Source of the DNA: Endocalyx cinctus | Lineage: Eukaryota; Ascomycota; Sordariomycetes; Amphisphaeriales; Apiosporaceae | Direction: 5' to 3' | Assembly: GCA_001600455.1 (NCBI GenBank) | Contig: BCKC01000005.1 | Span: 868,001 to 932,000 of the forward strand | Length of the DNA stretch: 64,000 nt | In this document: positions 1-10,632 of the stretch, piece after piece | Numbering within the stretch: position 1 is the stretch's first letter | Layout of the letters: every line of letters begins with the position of its first letter | The notes under the pieces: model-generated | Told to the model about the DNA's origin: nothing | What the model saw: only the letters and a program-made list of their open reading frames with translations | The model's database searches: none | Program-made: the position numbers and the translations under genes

Positions 1-425
1 ATGTTCTCTCGTTGTTGTTATGCCTCTTCCAACACTCTCTAAAGGTCTCCATCTATGAAGTCGAGATTAATCGTCAGTTTAAACCCAAAACACCATATGG
101 TATCCTACTTACCTCCTTCTTACATTCTCTCCAGTCTTTCTTATCGTAATAGCAGTCGGTTAGCTTGGAGTTTTCGTCTATGAAATTCATATATCAGCTT
201 TCTTCTATTTCCCTTCATCTTATTTAGATAGGGAGTATATAATCTCTCACCTGCACATCCCGTGCTGAATATTCGTTTATCCCTATATAAAGAAGCATCC
301 GCATCAGTTCAGCTGTTCAGGTCAATTGCAGAATTCCTCCACATTAGAGCGTACCATTCGTCCGGCTCGTCATCTTCTTGAGCCTCGGCAGCTTTTTGCT
401 GAGTAGTCTTCTCTTCCTTCGACAT
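1..425 (-). CDS. COA4: Cytochrome c oxidase assembly factor COA4 (twin CX9C), cut by the window edge
   Basis: Small CHCH-fold protein of the mitochondrial intermembrane space, needed for cytochrome c oxidase assembly. It is split into tiny exons, read here by joining 425..355, 282..251, 177..113 and 52..1 (runs off the left edge). All three joins keep frame and have GT...AG borders. The joined protein starts MSKEEKTTQQ, then has the acidic DEPDEWDKRIFSTGC segment typical of fungal COA4, then LTDCYYDKKDWRECKKE and METFRECWKRH. These give the CX9C pairs: C...C around residues 33-54 and the second helix ending in FRECW. The C-terminus lies outside the window. It is divergent from the biotin ligase, with a 308-bp shared upstream region. 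Known: COA4 family role. Seen: exon structure and motif. Confidence is high because all four exons independently match the family. Confidence 0.9.
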
Positions 426-733
426 ATCTGAGTTGTTCTGGAATCGTCAACAAGAAGTTTTTATTCTTGAGCTACGTCAATTGGCTATTCCTTTCTTGCT
501 CGTAGCAATGCGATAGTGCAGGTATTAGTTGCAAGTAATAAACTATAACGTACCACTTACCTAAAAGATCAGCGCACGCCAAAAGCGGTGTAAGCCCCGG
601 GGTTTCGGCCATTCTGAAAACAACAAATCACCACACCTCCGTTATATTTAACCCGACGGATACGGGCCATATTTAATAGATCGACTGAGACCGGGGGATG
701 TGGACACGGCATACTTGATATCTGTTATTCATC
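426..733. promoter_or_regulatory. Divergent intergenic region between COA4 and BPL1
   Basis: The two start codons face away from each other across 308 bp, so both promoters must lie here or overlap the genes. No specific operator or TATA box could be assigned with confidence. Confidence 0.4.
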
Positions 734-2791
734 ATGTCTTCACGCAAATTAAACGTGCTCGTATATACCGGGGCGGGGACTACGATTGAATCCGTTAAGC
801 ACGCGATATTTTCTCTCCGCCGTCTCCTTTCACCGAATTACGCCGTATTTCCTATCACGGAAAACGTCTTGCTCAAGGAACCCTGGACCCCGACCTGCGC
901 GCTTCTGGTATTTCCCGGAGGCGCCGATCTCGGCTTTTGCCGAGCTCTCAACGGAACGGGGAATTCCATAATCTCTCAGTACGTCCGCCGAGGGGGCGCG
1001 TATCTCGGATTATGCGCCGGCGGCTATTACGGGTGCAAGAAATGTGAGTTCGAAGTCGGCAACAAGCCTATGGAAGTCGTAGGCTCCAGAGAACTCGCCT
1101 TCTTCCCAGGAACGTGCAGGGGTTGCGCTTTTAAGGGGTTCGAGTACAATAGCGAGAAGGGCGCCCGTGCGGTTCAGGTGAGCGTTAGGAAGGACGAATT
1201 TAAAGATGCTGGTCTAGTGCCAGACGTATTTACGTGTTATTATAATGGTGGAGGTACTTTTATCCCTTCAGCAGCATCCGAGGCCGATTACGAGGTTCTA
1301 GCTACGTATGCCGATGAACTTGATATCGAGGGTGGCCCGGACAAATCGGCTCTAGTATACTGCAAGGTCGGCTTAGGGGCTGCAATGCTCACCGGTATTC
1401 ATCCCGAGTTTGCTGCGGCAAATCTGAGTCCGCAGCATAGTGTGGATGGGTACGATGACCTGATAAAGCGTCTGCGAGCCAGCGACGAATCTCGAATCAA
1501 CTTTCTTAAGGCTTGTTTAACTAAGCTCGGGCTTCAAGTCAGCCAAGAAACTTCAGGTGTGCCTTCCCTGTCCCGGCTTCACTTATCGTCCCTCGTCAGC
1601 AGCGAGGTAGATGACTTGCTTGTTTCTCTGGAGGATATAATCACGAAGGAGGACGGGGAAGAGTATATTAAGGGGGAAATAGACACTTTTCAAATAGAGA
1701 AGCCCGAGACCAGGTGGTCAATGAACGGGCTCAAGACATCTCTACCCGCTGATGAAGATAACGCAAGCCAACTTACCTCTTCGTCTAGTCCGAGCAACGA
1801 AGCTATAGTAGATTATAGCAGCATCGTGAAGCGCATCGTCGCCCACGAAACCGCGTGGCCTGACGTCAAGGCTACTCCTTATTTTAATCACCACGTTTTC
1901 TATTCAAACTTAAGAGAATACCGCAGAGTTGAAAAAGATTCTGAAGACTGGGGAAATTATCTTATGTATGGAGAGGTACTGACGAGTACCAACACTCTCC
2001 TTGAAAAGAACTTCAAGCTGCTTTCTAAATTACCGTCCGGATTCACCCTCTCCGCAACAACGCAGGTGGCCGGAAGGGGCCGCGGGAATAACGTCTGGGT
2101 TTCTCCTGCCGGCTCGCTCCTCATGTCGATCGTGATCAACCACCCGGCGCATCTCGCAGCTTCTCGACCCATCGTGTTTATTCAGTATCTCACCGCGATC
2201 GCCATAGTTCAGGCAATCAAGACGTATGAGGAAGGGTATGACGAAGTGCCGGTTAAGCTCAAATGGCCAAATGATATCTACGCGCTGGATCCGCGCAAAA
2301 CGCCGACATCATCAGATTCATCTTCTTCGTTGATGTCATACGTAAAAATAGGAGGTATCCTCGCAAATTGTGCCTACAGCGCGGGTTCGTATCAGATCGT
2401 TCTAGGTATCGGGATCAACACGACGAACGGACGACCTACGACTTCACTGGATGCTCTTCTGCCGTCACACCTGGCCCCCTTCCGGATTGAGAAGCTCACG
2501 GCCCGCATCCTCACGCGTCTCGAGTCGCTGTACAAAGACTTCGTTCGCCGCGGGTTCACGAAGGACATGGAGTACGCGTACTACGACCACTGGCTGCACG
2601 GACGGCAGATCGTCACCCTCGAGGCTCAGGGGGGCGTCCGCGCCCGTATCGTGGGAATCACGACCGATTGGGGCATGCTAAAGGCTGAGGAGCTCGGCGC
2701 GGATGATAAGCCTACGGGTAAAATGTGGGCTCTGCAAAGCGATGAGAATAGTTTTGATTTCTTTCGCGGCTTGCTGAAGAGAAAGATTTGA
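734..2791 (+). CDS. BPL1: Biotin--protein ligase (holocarboxylase synthetase)
   Basis: Activates biotin with ATP to biotinyl-AMP and transfers it to the lysine of biotin carboxylases (pyruvate carboxylase, acetyl-CoA carboxylase). Single exon, 685 aa, close to the size of yeast Bpl1. The N-terminal ~260 residues are the glutamine-amidotransferase-like BPL_N domain, with FPGGADLGF near 60 and GLCAGGYYG near 92-100. The catalytic BPL/LplA/LipB domain follows a low-complexity linker: the biotinyl-AMP loop GRGRGNNVW lies near residues 446-454, KWPNDIY near 510, and GGILAN and GIGINT lie downstream. A short BPL_C domain ends the protein. The ATG at 734 directly precedes conserved sequence. Essential and cytosolic in known fungi. 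Nothing odd seen. Confidence 0.96.
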   Translation: MSSRKLNVLVYTGAGTTIESVKHAIFSLRRLLSPNYAVFPITENVLLKEPWTPTCALLVFPGGADLGFCRALNGTGNSIISQYVRRGGAYLGLCAGGYYGCKKCEFEVGNKPMEVVGSRELAFFPGTCRGCAFKGFEYNSEKGARAVQVSVRKDEFKDAGLVPDVFTCYYNGGGTFIPSAASEADYEVLATYADELDIEGGPDKSALVYCKVGLGAAMLTGIHPEFAAANLSPQHSVDGYDDLIKRLRASDESRINFLKACLTKLGLQVSQETSGVPSLSRLHLSSLVSSEVDDLLVSLEDIITKEDGEEYIKGEIDTFQIEKPETRWSMNGLKTSLPADEDNASQLTSSSSPSNEAIVDYSSIVKRIVAHETAWPDVKATPYFNHHVFYSNLREYRRVEKDSEDWGNYLMYGEVLTSTNTLLEKNFKLLSKLPSGFTLSATTQVAGRGRGNNVWVSPAGSLLMSIVINHPAHLAASRPIVFIQYLTAIAIVQAIKTYEEGYDEVPVKLKWPNDIYALDPRKTPTSSDSSSSLMSYVKIGGILANCAYSAGSYQIVLGIGINTTNGRPTTSLDALLPSHLAPFRIEKLTARILTRLESLYKDFVRRGFTKDMEYAYYDHWLHGRQIVTLEAQGGVRARIVGITTDWGMLKAEELGADDKPTGKMWALQSDENSFDFFRGLLKRKI

Positions 2792-3171
2792 TAGATTTTA
2801 AATACTTGTATATATCTTCTCATTATGTTCATAATCTATAAAAAGAGCGGAAGATGTGTCCAGATTAAAAAGGTTAAATGATAGATTTTTCAAGGAGAAA
2901 AAGAAGGGGAAAAAAAAAGAGAGCCGGGAAGGGCCCAGGTTCTTTTTGCGAGTAATGTTACGGGGATGTAAGGTGCATTGCCTCGTCAAATAGTGTGATA
3001 AAAACGTTTGTTGAGATGCCTTAAAAGTATTATCATTGTTCAATATCGAGATTACTGACTTTTATAGTAAATCTTTCGAACTCAAAATTACCTACAAAGC
3101 CATAGCCTATCGCCTCCAAACTGTTTTGAGGCTCTTATTCATATTCATGAACTGATCACAATTTTCTGTTT
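2792..3171. other. Convergent 3' intergenic region
   Basis: Lies between two converging genes. It contains a purine-rich run near 2895-2930. No gene seen. Confidence 0.5.
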
Positions 3172-4266
3172 TCACTTCTCCGCAAGCACGGCTTGGACAT
3201 CATCCGCAAACCCTTTCTCCCACGATTCCTGACCCCTCGTAGGTTTCCAGCCTAACCCTCTAGCTATACTTGCCTTTGAAGTCCCATTACTACACAGACC
3301 CAAGTCTATATGAAACTCGTCGGCGCCATCGAGATACGACGACATGATCTCGACCCCCTCCTTCAAACCGACCCGCTTAACGGACTTATCTTTTATCTTC
3401 CCGGCTTCGAAGCAGGCTTCAGCGACTCTCTCGGCGATGTCGTTCCAATTTTGTTTTCCATTCCCCCCGAACAAAATCGCCTTCCTCCCCTTAGGAATGT
3501 CCGCCCCGTCGTTCTCCAGCACGTTCTTCAGGACGACCCCGTACATTTCCGCCAAGTCCTCGACGTGCACGCTGTTTATCTCCCCGGCTCCGTCGCCGAT
3601 GATGACGCCCTGACCTTCCCTCATCGCCGCCCGTATGTACGCCGGAATCTGGATACTCTTGCGGTTGAAGAGCCCCGTGCCGATCCCGTAAATCATGGGC
3701 GGCATGAAAACCACGACGTCAACGCCGGCCGCCATCCCGGCGTCGATCGCGCCCAGCTCCGCCGTCCGCTGCGGGTACGGCGATTCCCGATCCCGCGCGG
3801 CCTCGTACGCGTACACGTCGTCGCGCGCGTCGTCGAGCTCCTGCGTCGGCTGGGTGACGCCGTTTCGGGGTCGGACCATGACGTTGGAGGCGCCCGAGAG
3901 GTGCAGGTACCACGTTTTTCCGCCGGTGGCTTTTCGGCGTCGCGAAAGGCCCCGGATGAGGGCCTCGGCCGAAGAGAGGTCCCACCCGATCGTCGTCCTG
4001 ATGACGACGTCGTGCTCGGAGGCGGCGGCTTCGGCGGCTTCGAGGTCTTCGAGCCCGCTGTAGAGGATCGTCTCCACTCGGGCGCCGTAGGCGGATTTCA
4101 GAGCGGCGGCGCGGGTGGCGCCGCGCATGAGGCAGCTTATGGGGACGTCGCGCGGGATAGGGGAAGTGGGGGAGTCGAGGAGGTACGAGAGGATCGTGCC
4201 CCCTATGAACCCCGTTGCGCCCACTAGGAGGATCTTGGGCGTTGCGGGATGAGACGCGGGAGGCAT
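3172..4266 (-). CDS. NAD(P)-binding Rossmann-fold (atypical SDR / epimerase-like) reductase
   Basis: Predicted soluble oxidoreductase, 364 aa, single exon. The dinucleotide-binding loop GATGFIGG sits at residues 16-23 right after the first beta strand (KILLV). A central segment, MIYGIGTGLFNR followed by VHVEDLAEMYG, resembles extended/atypical SDRs of the NAD-dependent epimerase or NmrA-like type. I do not see a clean YxxxK catalytic pair, so the substrate is unknown. An in-frame extension upstream of the ATG at 4266 has no ATG and begins only at a TTG, so 4266 is chosen as the start. The gene has high GC compared with the flanking DNA, as is usual for coding sequence here. It is convergent with BPL1. 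Alternative: a regulatory NmrA-like protein. Function unassigned. Confidence 0.8.
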   Translation of the reverse strand: MPPASHPATPKILLVGATGFIGGTILSYLLDSPTSPIPRDVPISCLMRGATRAAALKSAYGARVETILYSGLEDLEAAEAAASEHDVVIRTTIGWDLSSAEALIRGLSRRRKATGGKTWYLHLSGASNVMVRPRNGVTQPTQELDDARDDVYAYEAARDRESPYPQRTAELGAIDAGMAAGVDVVVFMPPMIYGIGTGLFNRKSIQIPAYIRAAMREGQGVIIGDGAGEINSVHVEDLAEMYGVVLKNVLENDGADIPKGRKAILFGGNGKQNWNDIAERVAEACFEAGKIKDKSVKRVGLKEGVEIMSSYLDGADEFHIDLGLCSNGTSKASIARGLGWKPTRGQESWEKGFADDVQAVLAEK

Positions 4267-6111
4267 TATTGGGAGTTTTGACGTGGAATAAAGTTGCAAT
4301 ATAGGTTAAGCGCTACAAGGTTAGATTTGTGTTTGAGAGCTTTATTTAGGGGCTCGGACAGAAGCCAGTAAGTTCGTGCATATTTATACTCGAAATATGT
4401 TTCTCTGTTCTTAAACCTGTTTGAAATACACATTCTTCATCTTATTCACTCATGATTAATAATTATATAAAGCCGTCCGCGCGGGCGAATTAGACGGGTT
4501 ATAGATATCCCCAGCGTGTGACAGTGACATAATACCATCCCCTGTCTATGTAACTATCATGTCACTTAACAAAGCTTATATCTCGAACACGGGGAAAACT
4601 TTACACACAAGCGGTCACGTATATTCATATTTTGGTCAGCAACACCGGCCATCAGCGGTCTTAACGGAGACCATAGCGGACGGTCAGACTCCGTGCTATG
4701 CTCGTGCTGATTTCCCCATCTTAGACCATGGATGCATCCATATGCATGCTATGGAGATTTCGGTTTTAAAACGGGCTTTTCTTTTCTTTTCTTCTTTTTT
4801 TTGTTGGATAGGCGCTTTTATAATCTAAGAAATATAGCCTTCAATAGCACTCTTTCTCCGTAAACACCGGAGAGGTGATGATAGACATTCACATGTACAC
4901 ATATGCTCTGATGGTCTCACTAGAGAATGGCTTTCAATTGGAAATGATGGGGAGTTTGAGTTTGATAATTTCGAAAATGGGTGGCGTTGATCAGTAAGGC
5001 ATTAATCTTGCGGGCCAATTGGTCTAACCTAGATAGCCAAGCTCTTGCAGAGCCATAATAGAGTAAGAATCGAATTTGATTAATAATAGTATTGGCTCTC
5101 GACGCTCGCATGTAAATTACTCAGGGGATAGGTTAGCTCTTGATATCGGAAACGTACAACTTATTATAGGTGATTCACTTTCCGTGTTCCGGACTCACTG
5201 GTGATGCGCCATCTTGAGAGAATAGAAACCAGGGATACTTTTCTTGTCGTAGTACGGCGGGCCGTAATGAATAGAAGGACATGAACATGGGTCTTACTAT
5301 AAATGGGCAGCCACTCAGTTATAGATCGCGTCCTAGAGAGTGACGGTCCTCGCTGCCCGACTTCAATGAATTGCTGCTTTGAGAACATATATGGTATGGT
5401 GATTTTGGATGATGACAAGCTCTGCCACAACCATTATGAAGTGGTAGTATCTAGGTTCGAAGAGGATGTCAGCATGCCGGGATAACCAGACCGTTGATCT
5501 AGTATTAGCATTTAGATTGAAAACCAGCTACCAAGTATCTCTTAGAATCAACACTGGAATAACGCTAAATCGACTTGTGCTGGTCCAGGGGCCATGGTTG
5601 AGGTTGTCTGTCAGCTTCCCTGCCGTATATATAGATAGCTAGATACGGTTAAATCTTTATATATAGCACGCTATCTCGTGATCATTAAGAGCAATAGTTC
5701 CAAGTGAAGACAGACTTTGGACGAAGGCGAAAAATCTTTATGGCTCTGCTCGAGTAGACCAGCTGGTTCAATCATTGGCCAAGAGCCTCGTATTTTAACT
5801 TAAGCTCGTATAATTTTCGTTTCTCTCTTTTCAGATCGGTAATATAAATATACAGATTATTGTTGGTACACAAGGGCGCGTCTCGACTAAAGCGGCCTTT
5901 TCATGTAGTTCTTTTTTCGTTTCCCCCACCAAAAAAAGAGAAATTCAAATCCGCCGAAGAAACGCCAAGCCATGCTTTCCAGTCGAGTGAAGATATTCTT
6001 TTTTACGTCTTTCCTTCGCTTATGATTCTTAAACACACACCTGCCGCTATTTTCCTTATTATCGTCAACCGCGGTCGGGACTCGTATAAGTCGTCTCTCT
6101 CGGCCTCGGAA
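4267..6111. other. Long intergenic region, no supported gene
   Basis: About 1.8 kb of AT-rich DNA. Short open frames exist (for example 4559-4828) but show no codon bias, no family motif and no splice-extended continuation. T-rich runs occur near 4780-4805. Confidence 0.5.
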
Positions 6112-6685
6112 CTACCGGTCCTTGTACACCTTCGGTTTCCAACCTTCCTTGATCTCGGACTCCTGCGCGGCCTTCTCCATAGCCGGCCTGACCTCGGCTT
6201 CTATCCGCTCCCTCGCCCTCAATACCTTGCTTTGGAGGTAGAAGCTGCCGCCGTTCTGGGGGTCGTTGGTGTCGAAGAGCTTCTTGAATCGCTCGAGGAC
6301 CTCTTCCATGTTGGCCTGACCACCCTGCGGGGGCTTGACGTTGAGGATCTTGCAGGCCTCGTCGAGGGTCATTCCCGAAGACAGGCTCGCGCGCGCCGAG
6401 GTGCCGTTCGGGCCCATCTTCGCCTGAGCTCGGGCGTAGTTGGACGAGGCCTGCGCTTGCTTGTAGGCTTCTGTGAAGGCGCGCCCTAACACCCGGCTGC
6501 CGGTGAGGACGATCTGAGTTATGACACGGTGAGCCTGAAAACGGTAAAAGTTTTATATTAGTAAATTGATATCTTTTGAATATTTTGCATCGTATAGATT
6601 AGGAATGGCGGCGAAAGGAAAAGCGCGGTTTTTGTGCGATATAAGGTTTGATATAAAGTAGAATTGTTTCGATGGAACATACCAT
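6112..6685 (-). CDS. PAM16: Mitochondrial import inner membrane translocase subunit TIM16 (PAM16)
   Basis: J-like partner of Pam18/Tim14 in the presequence-translocase-associated motor. It holds and restrains Pam18, which stimulates mtHsp70 during matrix protein import. Exons 6685..6683 (the ATG codon only) and 6534..6112, with an intron of 148 bp (donor gtatgt, acceptor ttttcag). The protein is 141 aa, starting M-AHRVITQIVLTGSRVLGRAF, an N-terminal membrane/targeting segment that matches the family exactly. The degenerate J domain follows (TLDEACKILNVKPP near 55-70; FYLQSKVLRARERIE near 105-120), without the HPD tripeptide, as expected for Pam16. The start is odd in that exon 1 contributes one codon. 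The first in-frame ATG inside exon 2 would remove the conserved N-terminal segment. Confidence 0.93.
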
Positions 6686-7455
6686 TTTTCGAAGTCTGAG
6701 AATTGAAACAGGACCGACGTCAACTCTATTTCTTATAACAGAAATAATAACGAGGGTTAAGATGATAAGATCTTAACCGGATTGCAGAAAAGCAACGGCG
6801 AAGGTGATGATGATAAATGGGACCACCAATGAATGGTGGATGAGGTAGCAACCAAAAAATTATCGGAATCGGAATCTACTAAAGAGAAAAAGCTTATCGA
6901 TTAAAAAATTAATTACTAACCTGCTAACCTAGAAATTATTAGAATATCATCAGCCACATTTTATTATTAATTAAAGATGTGGCTAGTGTTTATTTTCTCT
7001 CTATTTTCCTTTTAATTTTTTGGGGGGGGTTTAAAGGATGATGACGATGCAGGGGCTGAGGGGCTTACAGGGATTGAGAATGGTGGCAGCCTACAGGGAT
7101 ACGTGGTTGAAGCTCCAATCATGAAAAACAGATCACAGATCCATCCATTTGCAGTTCAATCATTCACATTTAACACACAAATTTCCCGACCGACTTTATT
7201 CCTAACTATTCCGTATTCAAGAACCCGATCAATCGAACCATTACGCGTCTCTATTCGTATCCAACAACCTATCTATCATATAGTCGGTAACTGAAATTTA
7301 TATTCGATCGAACTATATCCTCTTTACGTTACGGGAGAGCTGGCCTTTTCGACAGGTAAAAAGCTAGCGTTTTGAAAGCACGAAATTACGTATACATGTA
7401 CATCCGCAACAATAAGCTCTAAGCTGAACCTATAACAACACCAATACATATTAAA
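6686..7455. other. Divergent intergenic region between PAM16 and YIP1
   Basis: 770 bp with short homopolymers (eight G at 7021-7028). It must carry the promoters of both flanking genes. No further gene seen. Confidence 0.4.
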
Positions 7456-8465
7456 ATGGCACAATATTACGGTGCGCCGCCAAACCAGTACAGCGGGGGA
7501 AGTGCTTCATCCGCTCAAAATTTACAATTTTACTCTTCTTCATATTCGCCGGGCGTCCCTTCGCAAACACCTTCACAATCTTACGGTTACGGCGTACCAC
7601 CTCCCGGGGGAAATTATGGCGGGTTTGGTGGTCAACCCAGCGTTAGTGGAAGGATGGGAGAGCAAGGAGGTTTGCGAACCGGCTGGATCGCTGCTTTTTC
7701 GTCAGAAGGGTACGAGGGCGAACCACCTTTATTAGAAGAGCTCGGCGTGAATTTTAGTCACATTTCAACTAAGGTAAATACCGACAAATTCATAAAACCT
7801 AATTCAAGATGATTCTAAATTAGTACTGACGGTGTTTCTTACCTCCGTAGACCTTAGCCGTTCTTAATCCGTTTGCGCGCGTTGATCAGCACATCATGGA
7901 CGATTCCGACCTCGCGGGTCCCATCCTCTTCTTCCTCCTCTTCGGGTTCTTCCTGCTTTTTAGCGGAAAAGTTCATTTCGGATACATTTACGGGTTAGCG
8001 TTGATGGGTTCCATCGCCCTACACACCATACTATCTCTCATGTCCCCCGACGGCCCCGATTCCGCGTCGGCACCCCACCCAGCTTCCGCTTACGGCGCTG
8101 GGCCAGCTTACCCCGGAGATCCCAGCGCCGTAAGCGGAAGTGACGACCCTAAGGGCCATTTGAGCACCACCCTTACATTTACGAGAAGCGCGAGCGTCTT
8201 GGGATACTGCTTGCTACCTCTGGTTATGACGAGCCTGATCGGTATCGTTATGCCCATGGACGGCTCCATCGGCTACCTGTTGACTAGTGCTGCCATTCTC
8301 TGGTGCACCACTAGTGCGAGCGGTATGTTTACAGCCGTCGGTCGGATGAAGCAGATGAGAGCGTTGGTGGCGTACCCCTTGATGTTATTTTACGCCGGCT
8401 TCGGTATTATGGGCATTTTCAGTAGCAGAGGATCCGGTAGCTTGGCCAAGGTCGCTAACCTCTAA
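7456..8465 (+). CDS. YIP1: YIP1-family Rab-associated membrane protein
   Basis: Golgi/ER membrane protein that binds prenylated Rab GTPases (Ypt1, Ypt31) and helps COPII vesicle formation and fusion. Exons 7456..7773 and 7851..8465, phase-0 intron of 77 bp, 310 aa. The N-terminal ~75 residues are a Gly/Pro/Gln/Tyr/Ser-rich cytosolic tail. Next comes the conserved PLLEELGVNFSHI motif (near 92-104), then across the intron TLAVLNPF, the DLAGPILFFLLFG motif and FGYIYG. The remaining sequence has about five hydrophobic segments and ends in a short tail. The loop between the second and third segments (near 175-205) is Pro/Ala/Ser-rich. These motifs in this order identify the Yip1/YIPF5 branch rather than Yif1. 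Divergent from PAM16. Confidence 0.92.
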
Positions 8466-9381
8466 ATGATGGACCGATAATCTGGTTTTATTATATAATG
8501 AGAAACGGGGGAAAAGCAAAATAATCTTCTTTTTTTTTTTTTGCATTTCACATGAGGATTTAGCAGTCTTATTCACCACGTTCCATGGTCGAAATACTTG
8601 GCTCCATACGACTTGGTATTTCGGTCTCGGCCGAGTGGAGATATGTGGATAGGTGATGATTTACAGTGGTATAGATGGTACTTCAACCAAATAGCATTAA
8701 TTGATTGAAATGTATTCTATGTAATATCACATTGACAAGTTGAACTAAAATCCCTTTACAGGCTGCTACGCAATGGGCGTATGTATATCACCACTCTCTT
8801 CCTTCTAATATACTAGACGCCTATCTGCCTCTACCCCGTCTTGCCATTGGTCAAAGATACAGAACGCACCCGCGCACCCGCACGTATAAATCACAACCTT
8901 CCCAATCTAGGAATTCAACTTGCATGGCATGCCGATCCATGCAAGGAACCGACAGCTCGATGAAAACCACGCTGAGTCCGAAGCGACACTTTACGACATT
9001 TCTCATCTCATCAGTCAATATAATCAATACCTATGTAGCGACACGGGTTAGTATAGATATCTCACCAACCTTTACACCGTTTATTTGGTATTGTGAATAC
9101 GAATTCGAGACGCTACTAGATATCTTCGTGGACAAAGCCCGGTAAGATGCAATGCTATAGTAGCTAATTTACATAGCACTACAGTCCTGCATTCAAACAA
9201 AAAGAAGAAATAAAAATGTCTACATCATTTCTTTGAGCAAACACCACCGTATCCTTTTGGCTAGAGGCCTGTTGGCTCTCCTCCCCTTTCATGATTATGA
9301 TGTCACGGTCGAAGCTTGTACAAATCATACGTAAGTGTATTGTTTATTATAATATACCCAGCGAACACGCAAATACCCTAA
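8466..9381. other. Convergent intergenic region, no supported gene
   Basis: Lies between the 3' ends of YIP1 and GTR1. A T-run at 8529-8542 could be part of 3' processing signals. A short frame at 8924-9145 has no recognisable motif and is not called. Confidence 0.45.
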
Positions 9382-10632
9382 CTACCCTTGTGCTTGCGCT
9401 TGTCCCGGTATCGTGGCGGGACCGTCTAAAAACTTGAAGCTCTCCCTCGCGATCTGGCAATTCAGTTTGGCTGAGTTAAACCGAGCTTCTCCTGGGGGCA
9501 GGATGACCATAATATATGTATTCGTAGTAAATTTGCAGGCGAACATGGAAAAACGAGAGCCGGCTTTATGTTCCTATCAAGAAAAGAGAGAGAGAAAAAA
9601 AAAACACTCATTGTTAATCAGATAGAACGAGTTTATGATGGTACTTATATTTCCTAAGAAAACTCTGATGACTTACCATCAAAATGAATTGCTCGGCATT
9701 TCTCGGCGTACCGGTGAAACGACTAATGCTCTGCTTGAAATGCTTCAGGATATTGGAAATGCGTTCTTGACGATCCCCCGTAGGATTATTCTGTCCCTCT
9801 TCCGAAGTCCAATTCGAAACAACCAGGAAGCTAGTCCGTTCGAATAGGAGCAGCTCTTCGGCCTCAATCAAGACCCCTAACGAGCCCAGTTGAGACTCGA
9901 TGACGGATAGGTTAGGGACGAGGTCATGTATTATGCTTGCCCATGCCTTGTACAGGGACTGGTCCCAAATCGAGGTGGCAAAGGGAATCAAGTCAAGCTC
10001 GCCCGAATAACCGGCGCCTAGGATAAACTCGGAAGTTTTCTGTCGCACGAGTCGCACCCTGTCGACGAAGACGGCTTCGCGCGCGTGCAAGGTGATCAGG
10101 TCCATCTTGTGAATCAAGACGTATACTTTGGCCGTCGGGGAGAATTGGGTCAGAGCAGTTATAATGGAAACGTAGGTAGCCATGTCGCGATCGACGTCCC
10201 GGGATTCGATATCGAAGACATATATTAGAACGCCCACGTTGGAGAAGACGTGAACTCGCTGCTGGGACAGGTAATTCTCGGTGAAGGCTTCTTGCCCGCC
10301 GCAGTCCCATAGATTAAGGGTCAGGTTTCCAAGAAACTTGACATGGGAAAGATCGATATCAATGGTGGCGCCTCTGAAAGAATTTGAGTATTAGCGTATT
10401 TCTCCTTGCTCTGATAATTAATCAAACCAAGTTGTAGAACACGGCCTACTCACAATCGCCTCGTGTCCCTCGCAATGTAGTTACTGAATATTATGCTGCG
10501 CATACTCGACTTTCCCGAGCCACTCTTACCCATGAGCAGAACCTTCTTCTTCTTAGGTTTCTTAACCTCGTTTCGAAAATCGGTCGTCATACTTCCTCCT
10601 AGGCTCGCGGACGTGTCCATGTCGTTCATCAT
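9382..10632 (-). CDS. GTR1: Rag-family GTPase Gtr1 (EGO/TORC1 nutrient signalling)
   Basis: RagA/B-type GTPase of the vacuolar EGO complex that reports amino-acid supply to TORC1. Exons 10632..10454, 10373..9677 and 9573..9382 join in frame to 355 aa. P-loop GKSGSGKSS lies at 35-43, switch region [13 protein letters not shown] near 61-73, G3 motif DCGGQ at 83-87 and G4-type HKMDL near 145-150. The C-terminal roadblock domain follows ([20 protein letters not shown], then [22 protein letters not shown]). Exon 3 is short and recognisable only through this conserved C-terminus. The Met at 10632 is followed directly by a second Met, and either may start translation. Paired with Gtr2 in known fungi; no GTR2 in this window. 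Confidence 0.94.

Noticed and set aside
3310..4227. 305-codon open frame opposite the SDR-like gene
   Set aside because: Arg/His/Val-rich shadow of a GC-rich coding region; no family motif.
4559..4828. 89-codon frame between the SDR-like and PAM16 genes
   Set aside because: No motif or codon bias; ends in a T-rich tract.
5860..6489. 209-codon open frame on the plus strand
   Set aside because: Antisense to PAM16, whose protein is unmistakable on the other strand.
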